From: Leifsonia sp. Root227
Lineage (GTDB): Bacteria > Actinomycetota > Actinomycetes > Actinomycetales > Microbacteriaceae
Length of the DNA stretch: 64,000 nt
Assembly (NCBI RefSeq): GCF_001428745.1
Contig: NZ_LMIO01000001.1
Coordinates: forward strand, 768,818-832,817
Direction of reading: 5' to 3'
Shown: piece by piece, positions 20,513-30,233 of the stretch
Layout of the letters: each line of letters begins with the position of its first letter
Position numbering within the stretch: the first letter of the stretch is position 1
Program-made: the position numbers and the translations under genes
The notes under the pieces: model-generated
Database searches by the model: none
Told to the model about the DNA's origin: nothing
The model's input: the letters and a program-made list of their open reading frames with translations, nothing else

Positions 20513-23068
20513 ATGAGCTTGTTCCGCACATCCACGTACCGTGGGGTCGGCGTCGCCGCGTCCATCGCGACGGCCATCGGTCTCGTCTTCGGCGGGCTGG
20601 CCATCGCCGGCCCCGCCAGCGCAGACACCATGCCGCCGAATCCAGCCAACCCGGCCACTCCGCCGACGGTCAGCGCGCAGGCGCTGCCCACCACGCAGAT
20701 CGACGGTGTCGCGTGGGCGCAGGTCGTCGTAGGGAACACGGTCTACGTGGCAGGCAAGTTCACCACGGCACGTCCAGCCGGGGCGCCGGCCGGGTCCAAC
20801 ACGACGCCGCGCAGCAATCTGCTCGCGTACAACGTCGCCACCGGCGCCCTCATCTCCACCTTCAACGTTCCGCTGAATGCTCAGGCGCTGGCGATCGCGG
20901 CCACGCCGGACGGCTCCCGCGTGTACGTCGGAGGCGATTTCACCACGGCAGGCGGTGGAAACTACTACCGCATCGTCGCCATCAGCACCGCAACGGGCCA
21001 GATCGTCAGCTCGTTCCGGCCGATCATGGAGAGCCAGGTGCGCGCCCTCGCCGCGACCAACACCGCCGTCTACGCCGGCGGGACGTTCTCGAGCGTCAAC
21101 GGCGCCTCCCGTGGCTACATCGCCGAGATCAACGCATCCAACGGGGCATTGATGACGACGTTCGCCGCGAGCGCAGACTACGTCGTGGATGCGCTCGCCG
21201 TCAGCCCGGACGGCACCAAGCTGTACGCGGGCGGCCGGTTCCAGAACATGAACGGCAGCTCCCACTACGGCCTCGCCATGCTGAACGGCACGACCGGCGC
21301 GAACCTGCCGTTCCCCGCCAACTCCGTGGTGCGGGATGCGGGCACCCAGGCGGGCATCACCACTCTCGTCGCCACCTCGGACAGGGTGTACGGCGCCGGC
21401 TACGTGTTCGGATCGGGCGGCAACCTGGAGGGCAGCTTCGCCGCTGACGCGAACACCGGAGCGTTGATCTGGCTGGAGGACTGCCACGGCGACACGTACA
21501 ACGTCTATCCGCTCGGCGACGCATTGTACGCGGTGGGTCACCCCCACGACTGCCGCAACGTCGGCGGCTTCCCCGAGACCAACCCGCGCACCTTCCACCA
21601 CTCCATCGCGTTCTCGAAGGCGCGGACGGGCACGCTCACGAACGACGGCAACCGCAGCTACTTCAACTTCTCAGGGCAGCCGTCCCCGTCGCAGCTCAAC
21701 TGGTTCCCCGACTACGTGACGGGGTCGTTCACCGGCCAGGGCCAGGCCGCGTGGAGCCTGGCGGGCAACAGTCAGTATCTCGTCGTCGGCGGCGAGTTCC
21801 CGTTCGTGAACGGCGTCGCGCAGTACGGCCTCACCCGTTTCGCCTTCGACAGCGTCGTGCGCAGCAACGTCGGACCGAACAACAACACGGCACTCGCGCC
21901 GAACGCGACCTCGCCGACGGCCGGGCAGGCCAAGGTCACCTGGACGTCGACCTACGACCAGGACAACACCAACCTGAACTACAAGCTGGTCCGCGATGGC
22001 AACACCGCCAGCCCGGTCTACCAGGCCAATCAGCTCTCGACCTTCTGGAACCGGCCGGCCATGAGCTTCACCGACACCGGGCTCGCGGGCGGCAGCCAGC
22101 ACACTTACACCCTGTATGTGACCGACCCGGACGGCAACCAGATCAACCGAGCGGGCAACACCGTCACCATCGCCGGCGGAGGAGCGAACCAGAACCCGGT
22201 AGCTTCGTTCGTGGCGACACCGGATGGGCTGTCCGTGTCCGTCGACGGGAGCGCATCCAGTGATCCTGACGGCTCGGTCGCCGCGTGGGCCTGGACGTTC
22301 GGCGACGGAGGAACAGCGACGGGCGCGACCGCCGGGCACACATATGCCGCAGCGGGCACGTACACGATCACGCTGAAAGTCACCGACAACCGCGGTGGCC
22401 AGGCCACCACATCCAAGCCGGTCACCGTGACGGCGACCGCCAGCACCACGGTGGCCAGGGATGCGTTCGAACGGTCGGTCGCGACCGGCTGGGGATCCGC
22501 GGAGGTCGGCGGGACGTGGGCGGGAGCCGGTGATGCGTCTGCATACGCGGTCGGCTCTGGCACCGGCCAGATGGTCGATCCCGCCGGCGTCACCAAGACG
22601 GAGACGCTGAACGCGGTGTCGTCGAACCGCACAGACACCGCGGTCACGTTCACCACCGACGTCGCGTCGTCCGGCGGCGGGATCTTCGTCTCGGCCATCG
22701 GGCGGCAGGTGGGATCCATCGGCTACGAGGGTCGAGCGTGGATCAGCGGGAGCGGGGCCGTGCAGGTGCAACTGCTGCAGGGTGGGAACACGCTCCAGGC
22801 CGTGCCTGTCAGCGGCCTCACATATACGGCGGGGCAGCAGCTCACCCTACGTGTGCAGGTGTTCGGCACATCGCCGACCACCGTGCGGGCCAAGCTGTGG
22901 CCTGCCATCCAGGCCGAACCGGCCGCATGGCAGGCGAGCGTGACCGACACGACGGCCACCCTCCAGGCCACCGGTTCCGTCGGGCTGCGCACCTACCTGT
23001 CCGGCGCGGCGACGCTCACGCCGGTGAGGGCGAAGTTCGACAACTATCTGGTGTCCGTCGTGCCGTAA
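20513..23068 (+). CDS. Secreted beta-propeller/PKD surface protein, 851 aa
   Basis: Sec signal peptide (MSLFRTSTYRG, hydrophobic core, cleavage near ASADTM). Residues about 60-400 contain repeated VYVGGDFTT / VYAGGTFSS / LYAGGRFQN units typical of delta-60 (DUF5122) propeller blades; then a fibronectin-like segment, a PKD domain (GSASSDPDGSVAAWAWTFGD) and a C-terminal concanavalin-like jelly roll. No cell-wall sorting signal is seen. Probably an extracellular carbohydrate- or matrix-binding protein; co-oriented with the acyltransferase downstream. ATG 20513 is chosen as the start of the signal peptide. Confidence 0.75.
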   Translation: MSLFRTSTYRGVGVAASIATAIGLVFGGLAIAGPASADTMPPNPANPATPPTVSAQALPTTQIDGVAWAQVVVGNTVYVAGKFTTARPAGAPAGSNTTPRSNLLAYNVATGALISTFNVPLNAQALAIAATPDGSRVYVGGDFTTAGGGNYYRIVAISTATGQIVSSFRPIMESQVRALAATNTAVYAGGTFSSVNGASRGYIAEINASNGALMTTFAASADYVVDALAVSPDGTKLYAGGRFQNMNGSSHYGLAMLNGTTGANLPFPANSVVRDAGTQAGITTLVATSDRVYGAGYVFGSGGNLEGSFAADANTGALIWLEDCHGDTYNVYPLGDALYAVGHPHDCRNVGGFPETNPRTFHHSIAFSKARTGTLTNDGNRSYFNFSGQPSPSQLNWFPDYVTGSFTGQGQAAWSLAGNSQYLVVGGEFPFVNGVAQYGLTRFAFDSVVRSNVGPNNNTALAPNATSPTAGQAKVTWTSTYDQDNTNLNYKLVRDGNTASPVYQANQLSTFWNRPAMSFTDTGLAGGSQHTYTLYVTDPDGNQINRAGNTVTIAGGGANQNPVASFVATPDGLSVSVDGSASSDPDGSVAAWAWTFGDGGTATGATAGHTYAAAGTYTITLKVTDNRGGQATTSKPVTVTATASTTVARDAFERSVATGWGSAEVGGTWAGAGDASAYAVGSGTGQMVDPAGVTKTETLNAVSSNRTDTAVTFTTDVASSGGGIFVSAIGRQVGSIGYEGRAWISGSGAVQVQLLQGGNTLQAVPVSGLTYTAGQQLTLRVQVFGTSPTTVRAKLWPAIQAEPAAWQASVTDTTATLQATGSVGLRTYLSGAATLTPVRAKFDNYLVSVVP

Positions 23069-23167
23069 CCGACACGGCGTCTGCGGCGGAGGGGACCGGC
23101 AGAGCAGAGGCACCGCACGCAGCCCCGGCACAGGCAGATGGACTGACGGGCGTGGAGGGCGCACAGA

Positions 23168-24454
23168 ATGCACGAGACGATGTCGGGAGAAGGCACTGAT
23201 CGGAGTGGGTCGGCGGGGGCGCATGGACGCCGCTACCGATCGCTCGACGGGCTGCGAGGTGTGGCGGCGCTGTCCGTCGTGCTGTACCACTCGCTGCTCG
23301 TCGTGCCCGCTGTCTCCGTGCTCTACGTCGAGAGGACGGACCCGGCGCCGCTGACGCCGGAGTGGTGGCTGTTCCGCACGCCGTTCCGCCTGATGATGCC
23401 GGGGCACGAGGCCGTGCTGATCTTCTTCGTGCTGTCCGGATTCGTCCTCACCCTCCCGCTGCTCACGCACCGGCAGAATCCGCGTAGCATCCTGGCGTAC
23501 TACGCGCGACGCATCCTCCGGCTCTACATCCCGGTGTGGGGAGCGGTGGCGTTCGCTCTCCTGCTCGCCGTCGCCGTGCCGCGCGACCCGTCGACGGGCG
23601 GTAGCTGGTTGGCCACACACGTCGCTCCGACGTTCTCCGCCGTCTGGCACGACCTCGTGCTGGTGCTCGGCACCTCCAACCTGGACAGCCCGCTGTGGTC
23701 GCTGACGTGGGAGGTGTGGTTCTCGCTGCTCCTGCCGGTCATGTATCTGCTGCTCAGGGTCGCCCGGGTGCACGACTGGTGGCTCGGCGGCATCGCGCTC
23801 CTGATCGCTCTGTCGGCGATCGCGCGCTTCCCCGCGGTGATCGACGCGCTGCCGCAATCGTGGCTGACCGGCGGGATGCTGCAGTACCTGCCCGTGTTCG
23901 GCATCGGGATGATCATCGCGACACGACGGGACACGATCGCAGACCTCGCCGCGCGCATCCGGAGCTGGTGGCCGTGGATCGCCGGCGCGTTGCTGCTGCT
24001 GATCGCACCCAGCCTGGTGCCGACGGGTCCCGCATACACACCCGTAGCGGCGGCGCTCGCCGCTGTGAGCCTCGTCGGTGTCGCCGGGGTGGTGGTCGTC
24101 GCCCTGGAATCGCCTGCGCGGAGGGCGCTGGAGACGCGGCCCGTGCAGTGGGCGGGCACGCGCTCATTCAGCATCTACCTCATCCACGAGCCGATCCTGG
24201 TGGCCGCCGCCCTGCTCACCGGAGCCGACGCGTGGGTGCCGTGGCTGTTCCTGGCGCTCGCCGCCGTTCCGCTGATCCTGGTTGCGGCAGAGGGCTTCTA
24301 TCGCGCGATCGAACGACCGTCGATGCTGCTGTCGCAGCGGGTCGGCAGGGCGATCGCGACGTCCCCTCCTGCGCGGCCGGCGCATGGGGCGCAGGAAGCG
24401 CCGATCCGGGATGCGACGACCGAGCCCGTTCGCGCTCCCAGAAAACGCAGGTAA
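23168..24454 (+). CDS. Acyltransferase family 3 membrane protein, 428 aa
   Basis: Integral membrane O-acyltransferase of the OafA/YrhL type that acylates surface carbohydrates or lipids. The N-terminal YRSLDGLRGVAALSVVLYHS motif with catalytic His, HRQNPRSILAYYARRILRLY and about ten hydrophobic spans are visible; there is a basic C-terminal tail (APRKRR). ATG 23168 follows GGAGGG; ATG 23180 is an alternative. Substrate unknown, perhaps a polymer bound by the upstream surface protein. Confidence 0.82.
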   Translation: MHETMSGEGTDRSGSAGAHGRRYRSLDGLRGVAALSVVLYHSLLVVPAVSVLYVERTDPAPLTPEWWLFRTPFRLMMPGHEAVLIFFVLSGFVLTLPLLTHRQNPRSILAYYARRILRLYIPVWGAVAFALLLAVAVPRDPSTGGSWLATHVAPTFSAVWHDLVLVLGTSNLDSPLWSLTWEVWFSLLLPVMYLLLRVARVHDWWLGGIALLIALSAIARFPAVIDALPQSWLTGGMLQYLPVFGIGMIIATRRDTIADLAARIRSWWPWIAGALLLLIAPSLVPTGPAYTPVAAALAAVSLVGVAGVVVVALESPARRALETRPVQWAGTRSFSIYLIHEPILVAAALLTGADAWVPWLFLALAAVPLILVAAEGFYRAIERPSMLLSQRVGRAIATSPPARPAHGAQEAPIRDATTEPVRAPRKRR

Positions 24455-24463
24455 TATACCCGG

Positions 24464-26089
24464 ATGCGCGAATCGGACACGCCCGATACTGGCATGTCGA
24501 ACGGCTCTGAGCCTGACTCGACCGACACCCCCGCCACCATCGTCCCCCAGACGGACTCCCTCGACACGAGCGAGCCCGCGACCTCGTCGACCCGCGCCGC
24601 GCGCCGGTCGGAGGAGCGAAAAGGGGCTGGTGCAGGAGCAGGCGCCGCACTCGGCGCCGGGCTCGGAGGCGTCCTGACGGCCATCAGGAGGCACCCGAAG
24701 GCGTGGATCATCGCCGGCGCCTCCGCGGCGTTCGTCATCCTCGGTGCAGGCTCGGTCGCTCTTGGCGCGACCGTCGGCTCGCCCGCCGAGGCAGCAGCGG
24801 TTCCGACCCACAGCGCCAGCGCGACACCGACGCCGACGCCCACCAAGACCGCGGACCCCGTGCGCCCCGTCCCGGCCAACCAGCCGGCAGCCGCCAGGGT
24901 GCGCACCTGCTCCGTCGCCGGCCTGTCGCAGGACGGCCGGCTCGGGAACCTCGAAGCCCAAGTGGTGGATGCGCGCACCGGCGAGGTCCTGTTCGACCGC
25001 AACGGCGGCAAGCCAGGCCCTACCGCGAGCGTGCTCAAGACCCTCACCTCCGCCGCAGCCCTGCAGGTGCTCGGCCCTGACTACCGGGTGTCGACCACGG
25101 TGGTGAAGGGGAGCGTGCCCGGCCAGATCGTGATCGTCGGAGGCGGGGACGTCACGCTTTCGCGCCTCCCGGACGGCCAGGCATCCTTCTACACCGGCGC
25201 CCCGAAGATCCAGGATCTCGCGAACCAGGTGACGCAGGCGATGGGCGGCCAGCCGATCACGTCGATCGTCACGGACACGTCGCTGTTCGGCGGCCCGGTC
25301 TGGCAGCCGAGCTGGGACGAGCAGGAGGAGCGCGTTGTCGAGGGTTCGACGTCGTACATCACCGCCCTGCAGGTCGACGGCGACCGCGACGACCCGACCG
25401 CTGTCGAGTCTCCGCGCAGCACCGACCCCGTCGGGCGTGCCGTGCAGTACTTCCAGCAGTACCTCGGCACCAACGTCCCCGTGACGGCAGGCACGGCCCC
25501 CGCAGGCGCGCAGCAGATCGCGGCGGTGCAGTCGCAGCCGGTCACGACGCTGATCGACCAGGCGATGCGCGTCTCCGACAACACGATCATGGAGGAGCTC
25601 GCCAGACTCGTCGCGATCAAGACGGGCGCGGGCAACACCTTCGATGCGGAGAACGCGGGGGTGCTCGCCGCTTTGAAGCCGTACGGGATCGACACCACGG
25701 GCATCCACATCGCGGACGGATCCGGTCTGAGCGCGGACAACGCCGTACCGCCGTCCTACCTCACGCAGCTCTTCATCAAGGTGCTCAACAAGCAGAACGG
25801 CCTCGGCGTCGTCTACGACGGCCTGCCCGTCGCCGGCCAGTCGGGAACGCTTGGGCCCGGCTACAACCGGTTCACCGGTGCGAACGCGGCCGCCCGCGGA
25901 GCCGTGCTCGCGAAGACGGGCTGGATCGACAACGGGTACACCCTGTCCGGGATCGTGAACGCGGCGGACGGCACCCCGCTGACCTTCGCCGTGTTCGCTC
26001 TCGGCAATGTGGGAGACAATGCCAAGCAGGCGATCGACACGCTCGTCACCGGCTTCTACACGTGCGGCGGCAATCTCTCCAACCAGTAA
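24464..26089 (+). CDS. dacB: D-alanyl-D-alanine carboxypeptidase, PBP4/S13 family, 541 aa
   Basis: Peptidoglycan carboxypeptidase/endopeptidase. A long cytoplasmic N-terminus is followed by one membrane span (WIIAGASAAFVILGAGSVAL, about 81-100) and a Thr/Pro linker, then the S13 domain with SVLK (S189), SDN near 371 and KTG near 486. The membrane anchor instead of a cleaved signal is usual in actinobacteria. Ends 11 nt before pncA, so co-transcription is likely. Confidence 0.88.
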   Translation: MRESDTPDTGMSNGSEPDSTDTPATIVPQTDSLDTSEPATSSTRAARRSEERKGAGAGAGAALGAGLGGVLTAIRRHPKAWIIAGASAAFVILGAGSVALGATVGSPAEAAAVPTHSASATPTPTPTKTADPVRPVPANQPAAARVRTCSVAGLSQDGRLGNLEAQVVDARTGEVLFDRNGGKPGPTASVLKTLTSAAALQVLGPDYRVSTTVVKGSVPGQIVIVGGGDVTLSRLPDGQASFYTGAPKIQDLANQVTQAMGGQPITSIVTDTSLFGGPVWQPSWDEQEERVVEGSTSYITALQVDGDRDDPTAVESPRSTDPVGRAVQYFQQYLGTNVPVTAGTAPAGAQQIAAVQSQPVTTLIDQAMRVSDNTIMEELARLVAIKTGAGNTFDAENAGVLAALKPYGIDTTGIHIADGSGLSADNAVPPSYLTQLFIKVLNKQNGLGVVYDGLPVAGQSGTLGPGYNRFTGANAAARGAVLAKTGWIDNGYTLSGIVNAADGTPLTFAVFALGNVGDNAKQAIDTLVTGFYTCGGNLSNQ

Positions 26090-26100
26090 CGGAGGCGACC

Positions 26101-26682
26101 ATGGGCAAGGCCCTGTTCATCATCGACGTGCAGAACGACTTCACAGAGGGCGGGGCACTCGGAGTCGAGGGGGGAGCAGCGGTCGCCGCCGGCATCAGCG
26201 GCTACCTCGCCGCTCACTCCGGCGAGTATGCGGCGATCTTCGCGAGCCGTGACTGGCACGACGCAGACAACGACAACGGCGGACACTTCGCCACGGACGC
26301 GGCCCCCGACTTCGTGCACACCTGGCCGCGGCACTGCGTCGCTGGCACCACAGGGGCCGACTACCACCCGGCCCTCGACACGTCGGCGGTGACCTTCCAC
26401 ATCCGCAAGGGCCAGGGTGTACCGGCGTACTCGATCTTCGAAGGCCGCACCGAGGCCGGTTCGAGCGTGCACAACCTGCTCGACGAGCACGGCATCGACC
26501 AGATCGACGTGGTCGGCATCGCGACCGACTACTGCGTGCGCGCGTCTGCATTGGATGCGCTGGGTCACGGTCAGCGCGTCCGCGTCATCACCGACCTGGT
26601 GGCGGGGGTCGCGCCGGAGTCGTCGGAGACGGCGCTGGCAGAGCTGGCGCACGCTGGCGCGGAGCTGATCGTCTCCCGCTGA
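26101..26682 (+). CDS. pncA: Nicotinamidase, 193 aa
   Basis: Isochorismatase-fold amidase converting nicotinamide to nicotinic acid for NAD salvage. Catalytic triad visible: Asp in FIIDVQNDF, Lys in HIRKGQ and Cys in IATDYCVRAS; metal ligands in ASRDWHD and the HTWPRHC segment. ATG 26101 follows GGAGG. An upstream in-frame ATG (26062) overlaps dacB and is rejected. Confidence 0.92.
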   Translation: MGKALFIIDVQNDFTEGGALGVEGGAAVAAGISGYLAAHSGEYAAIFASRDWHDADNDNGGHFATDAAPDFVHTWPRHCVAGTTGADYHPALDTSAVTFHIRKGQGVPAYSIFEGRTEAGSSVHNLLDEHGIDQIDVVGIATDYCVRASALDALGHGQRVRVITDLVAGVAPESSETALAELAHAGAELIVSR

Positions 26683-26788
26683 CCGGGCGGCGGGAACGCG
26701 GACACGACGGGCAGCGGTGCACCTGCGCGGCGCGGCATCCGCAGGCGCTGGCGCTCCTCCCGATATGCGCGCTAAGCTGATTACTACC

Positions 26789-26800
26789 TTGGCTAGCTAA
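26789..26800. promoter_or_regulatory. Near-palindrome upstream of MMPL gene
   Basis: TTGGCTAGCTAA, with GCTAA also at 26771, sits just before the ribosome site of the exporter. Position and symmetry fit a TetR/MarR-type operator; no regulator gene is adjacent. Confidence 0.35.
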
Positions 26801-26814
26801 TCTCGGAGGCGCAG

Positions 26815-29061
26815 ATGAAAACCCGATCCGACTGGACTCCGGCCCGCTGGCTACGGATCGTGCTGCCCGCCGTCGTCATCGTGATCTGGCTGATCGCCGC
26901 CGGTGTCGGCGGCCCGACCTTCGGCAAGCTCTCCTCGGTGTCCGAGAACGGCCAGGCCGCCTTCCTGCCCGCCAGCGCAGAGTCCACCGAGGTGCAGGAC
27001 TGGCAGAAGAAGTTCACCGACTCGAACGCGATCCCCGCCATCGTCGTCGTGCAGTCGGACACCAGCATCCCGTCGTCGTCGCTCCAGGACTACGCCGCCC
27101 TCGGAGTGAAGCTCGGCCAGGTCGACGGCGTGCAGCAACCGGAGGGGGATGCGCAGACCAGCGTCGCGGGACCGATCCCCTCGGAGGACGGCAAGGCTGT
27201 CGAGTTCATCGTGCCGATCGCGGACTCGGACAACGTCAAGACGGTCGTCGCGGAGTTGCGAACCGTCGTCGCGGACAATCTCCCGGACGGCACCCAGGGC
27301 TGGGTGACGGGCCCCGCCGGTCTCACGGCCGATCTGGTCAACGCCTTCGGAGGCATCGACGGCATCCTGCTGCTGGTGGCCGTCGGTGCGGTGTTCGTGA
27401 TCCTGCTGCTGGTCTACCGGTCGCTGGTTCTGCCGTTCCTGGTGCTGTTCACGTCGATCTTCGCGCTGTGCGCGGCGATCCTGGTCGTCTACCTGTTCGC
27501 GCTGTGGGGCTGGATCAAGCTCAGCGGGCAGAGCCAGGGCATCCTCTCGATCCTGGTGATCGGCGCGGCCACCGACTACTCGCTGCTGCTCGTCGCCAGG
27601 TACCGGGAGTCGCTCGAGCACGTCGAGTCCCGGTGGGCGGCCATCGGACGCGCCTGGCGCGCCGCGTGGGAGCCGATCGCCGCTTCCGGCGCGACGGTGA
27701 TCCTGGCGCTGCTGTGCCTGCTGTTCTCCGACCTCAACTCGAACAAGAGCCTCGGCCCCATCGCAGCCATCGGCATCGTGTTCTCGCTGCTGTCCGCGCT
27801 CACACTGCTGCCGATGCTGCTCGCCGCGTTCGGCCGCGCGGCGTTCTGGCCGTTCCGTCCGAAGTTCGTCGGTGAGCGGCCGGCCGAGCACAAGCACGCC
27901 GATGGCGTGCGCATCGCGGGGCTCGAAGGCATCGGCGGCCTCTGGCGCAGGGTCGGCACGCTCATCGCGCGTCGGCCGAGGGCGACCTGGATCGTGGCGC
28001 TCGTGCTGCTGGCCGCGTGCGCGGCAGGAGTGACGCAGCTCAAGGCGAACGGGGTGCAGCAGTCCGACCTGGTGCTCACGCAGTCGGACGCCGCGGACGG
28101 GCAGAAGATCGTGGCGAAGCACTTCGACGCCGGCTCCGGCAGCCCTGTCCTCGTGGTCGCGAAGGAGAGCGAAAAGGACGCAGTGCTCTCGGCGGTGCAG
28201 GGGACCGACGGCATCGCGACGGCGTCCTTCTACACCGGGAACGTGCGACCTGCCGCGGTCACAGGGCCGGACCAGCCGGCGCAGACCGGCCCTGCGCCTG
28301 ACCCGATCGTCAAGGACGGCCGCATCCTCATCAATGCGACCCTCTCGTCGGAGGCCGATTCCACCGCCGCTGAGCAGACGGTCCGCGACCTCCGCGAGAC
28401 CCTCCCGAAGACCGACCCGTCCGTGCTGGTCGGCGGCGTGACGGCCATCGCCATCGACACCAACGACACCGCCCAGAGCGACCTGGCCAAGATCATCCCC
28501 ATCGTGCTCGCCGTGATCCTGGTGATCCTGATGCTGCTGCTCCGCTCGATCCTCGCGCCGCTGCTGCTCATCGCGAGCGTGGTGCTGTCGTACGCGGCCG
28601 CGCTCGGCGTCTCGGCGCTCGTGTTCAACAACGTGTTCCACTTCCCCGGGGCGGATGCGGCCGTCCCGCTGTTCGGGTTCGTCTTCCTCGTGGCGCTCGG
28701 GGTGGACTACAACATCTTCCTGATGACGCGCGTGCGGGAGGAGTCCCTGCGCATCGGAACGCGCCCGGGCATCCTCCGCGGCCTCGGTGTGACCGGCAGC
28801 GTCATCACCTCGGCCGGCGTCGTGCTCGCGGCGACGTTCGCGGCGCTCGGCGTGATCCCGATCCTGTTCCTGGCGCAGATCGCCTTCATCGTGGCGTTCG
28901 GCGTGCTGCTCGACACGGTGATCGTGCGCTCCCTGCTGGTGCCGGCGGCGGCGTACGACATCGGGCGCGCGATCTGGTGGCCGTCGAAGCTCTGGCGGGA
29001 TGCGTCGCACGAGGAACGACGGGGCGGGGAAAAGGAGCTGCCGGCAACGCGACGGGACTGA
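26815..29061 (+). CDS. MMPL-family membrane transporter, 748 aa
   Basis: RND-type exporter: two similar halves, each with one span, a large extracytoplasmic domain and five spans. Characteristic VIGAATDYSLLLVARYRE in half one and FVFLVALGVDYNIFLMTRVRE in half two carry the conserved GxxxDY proton-relay motifs. ATG 26815 after GGAGG. Actinobacterial members export lipids or drugs; the substrate here is unknown. Confidence 0.88.
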   Translation: MKTRSDWTPARWLRIVLPAVVIVIWLIAAGVGGPTFGKLSSVSENGQAAFLPASAESTEVQDWQKKFTDSNAIPAIVVVQSDTSIPSSSLQDYAALGVKLGQVDGVQQPEGDAQTSVAGPIPSEDGKAVEFIVPIADSDNVKTVVAELRTVVADNLPDGTQGWVTGPAGLTADLVNAFGGIDGILLLVAVGAVFVILLLVYRSLVLPFLVLFTSIFALCAAILVVYLFALWGWIKLSGQSQGILSILVIGAATDYSLLLVARYRESLEHVESRWAAIGRAWRAAWEPIAASGATVILALLCLLFSDLNSNKSLGPIAAIGIVFSLLSALTLLPMLLAAFGRAAFWPFRPKFVGERPAEHKHADGVRIAGLEGIGGLWRRVGTLIARRPRATWIVALVLLAACAAGVTQLKANGVQQSDLVLTQSDAADGQKIVAKHFDAGSGSPVLVVAKESEKDAVLSAVQGTDGIATASFYTGNVRPAAVTGPDQPAQTGPAPDPIVKDGRILINATLSSEADSTAAEQTVRDLRETLPKTDPSVLVGGVTAIAIDTNDTAQSDLAKIIPIVLAVILVILMLLLRSILAPLLLIASVVLSYAAALGVSALVFNNVFHFPGADAAVPLFGFVFLVALGVDYNIFLMTRVREESLRIGTRPGILRGLGVTGSVITSAGVVLAATFAALGVIPILFLAQIAFIVAFGVLLDTVIVRSLLVPAAAYDIGRAIWWPSKLWRDASHEERRGGEKELPATRRD

Positions 29062-29093
29062 CGCGCAATCCGCCGCCCGCGTCGCGCTGGGAC

Positions 29094-29155
29094 TGGACAG
29101 AATGCGCAGCAGATAGGCTGTATCCACCGTCGGAATGGACAGGATGAGCAGCGCA
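29094..29155. promoter_or_regulatory. Direct repeats upstream of bkd-like operon
   Basis: TGGACAGAATG...AGCAG at 29094 and TGGACAGGATGAGCAG at 29136 are 42 bp apart (about four helical turns), next to the palindrome CGCACGTTGTGCG (29152-29164). A candidate binding region for the Lrp/AsnC regulator encoded at 32362. Confidence 0.4.
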
Positions 29156-29201
29156 CGTTGTGCGTGTTGCCCACCGTATCCGCCCCTGCGAGAGTGGCGG
29201 C

Positions 29202-30233
29202 ATGACCTTGACCACTCCCGAGAGCGCCGTGGGCGCGCGCGGCGACGATGCCGCGCTTCTTCGGCGGCTGTATCGCACGATGGTAACCGTGCGGCGGCTC
29301 GACCTCGATGGCGTCGCCATGCAGCGGCAGGGCATCGTGCCCGGCTACGCGCCGATGCGCGGGCAGGAGGCCGCCCAGGTGGGCAGCGCCGCCGCCCTCG
29401 ATCTGGCGCGCGACTTCGCCTTTCCCACCTACCGTGAGCTGGGCGTCGCGGTGACGATGGGCGTCGACCCCGTCGCATACCTCGCTTCGCACCAGGGGGC
29501 GTGGCACGGCGGCATGTGGGATGCGGCCGCCGCGCGGCTCGCGCCGATCAACGCCGTGGTCGGCGGGGCCGTCACGCACGCCGTCGGGTGGGCGCTCGGC
29601 GCGAAACTGGACCGCAACGGTGGATGCGCTATCGCCTACTTCGGCGACGGCGCCAGCTCGCAGGGCGATATCCACGAGGCCATGAACACCGCGGGCGTCT
29701 CGCAGCTGCCCGTCGTCTTCTTCTGTCAGAACAACGGCTGGGCGATCTCCGTGCCGACCAGCAAGCAGGTCGCGGGCGGCTCTGTCGCAGCGCGCGCGGC
29801 CGGCTACGGGATGCACGGGGTGCGCATCGACGGAAACGACGTCGTCGCCGTGTACGAAGCCACCCGCGACGCCCTGGACCGCGCCCGTGATGGCGGAGGC
29901 CCGACCGTGATCGAGGCGATGACCTACCGGCTCGGCCCGCACTCCACCTCCGACGACCCAGGCCGCTATCGCAGCCTGGACGAGGAGCAGAGCTGGCTCG
30001 CCCGCGACCCTCTCTCGCTCTGCGAGGAGCGGCTGCGCGCGACAGGAACCGTCGGCGACGACTTCTTCGCCGAGGTGTCCGACACCGCCAACGCGCTCAC
30101 CGAGCGGGTGCGCGCGGACGTCGCAGCGCTCGGTGGCCGGCCGGGCGAGGAGATGTTCGATTTCGTGTTCGCCGACGCGCCTGCTGCGCTGCTCGGGCAG
30201 AAGAGGGCGTGGGAGGAGTCACGACATGGCTGA
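29202..30233 (+). CDS. bkdA: 2-oxoacid dehydrogenase E1 alpha (BkdA-like), 343 aa
   Basis: Thiamine-diphosphate E1 alpha subunit for oxidative decarboxylation of branched-chain 2-oxoacids. The ThDP motif GDGASSQGDIHEAMNTAG, QNNGWAIS and the phosphorylation-loop-like YRLGPHSTSDDP match actinobacterial BkdA (as in Mycobacterium). Substrate could also be acetoin or another 2-oxoacid. Overlaps E1 beta by 8 nt. ATG 29202 chosen; the 14-codon extension is unconvincing. Confidence 0.85.
   Translation: MTLTTPESAVGARGDDAALLRRLYRTMVTVRRLDLDGVAMQRQGIVPGYAPMRGQEAAQVGSAAALDLARDFAFPTYRELGVAVTMGVDPVAYLASHQGAWHGGMWDAAAARLAPINAVVGGAVTHAVGWALGAKLDRNGGCAIAYFGDGASSQGDIHEAMNTAGVSQLPVVFFCQNNGWAISVPTSKQVAGGSVAARAAGYGMHGVRIDGNDVVAVYEATRDALDRARDGGGPTVIEAMTYRLGPHSTSDDPGRYRSLDEEQSWLARDPLSLCEERLRATGTVGDDFFAEVSDTANALTERVRADVAALGGRPGEEMFDFVFADAPAALLGQKRAWEESRHG

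Noticed and set aside
20105..21601. 498-residue minus-strand ORF opposite the surface protein
   Set aside because: Typical shadow frame of high-G+C DNA (Val/Arg/Gly-rich); the + strand frame has signal peptide and domains.
26851..29478. 875-residue minus-strand ORF opposite the MMPL gene
   Set aside because: Arg/His/Asp-rich shadow; the + strand product has clear transporter motifs.
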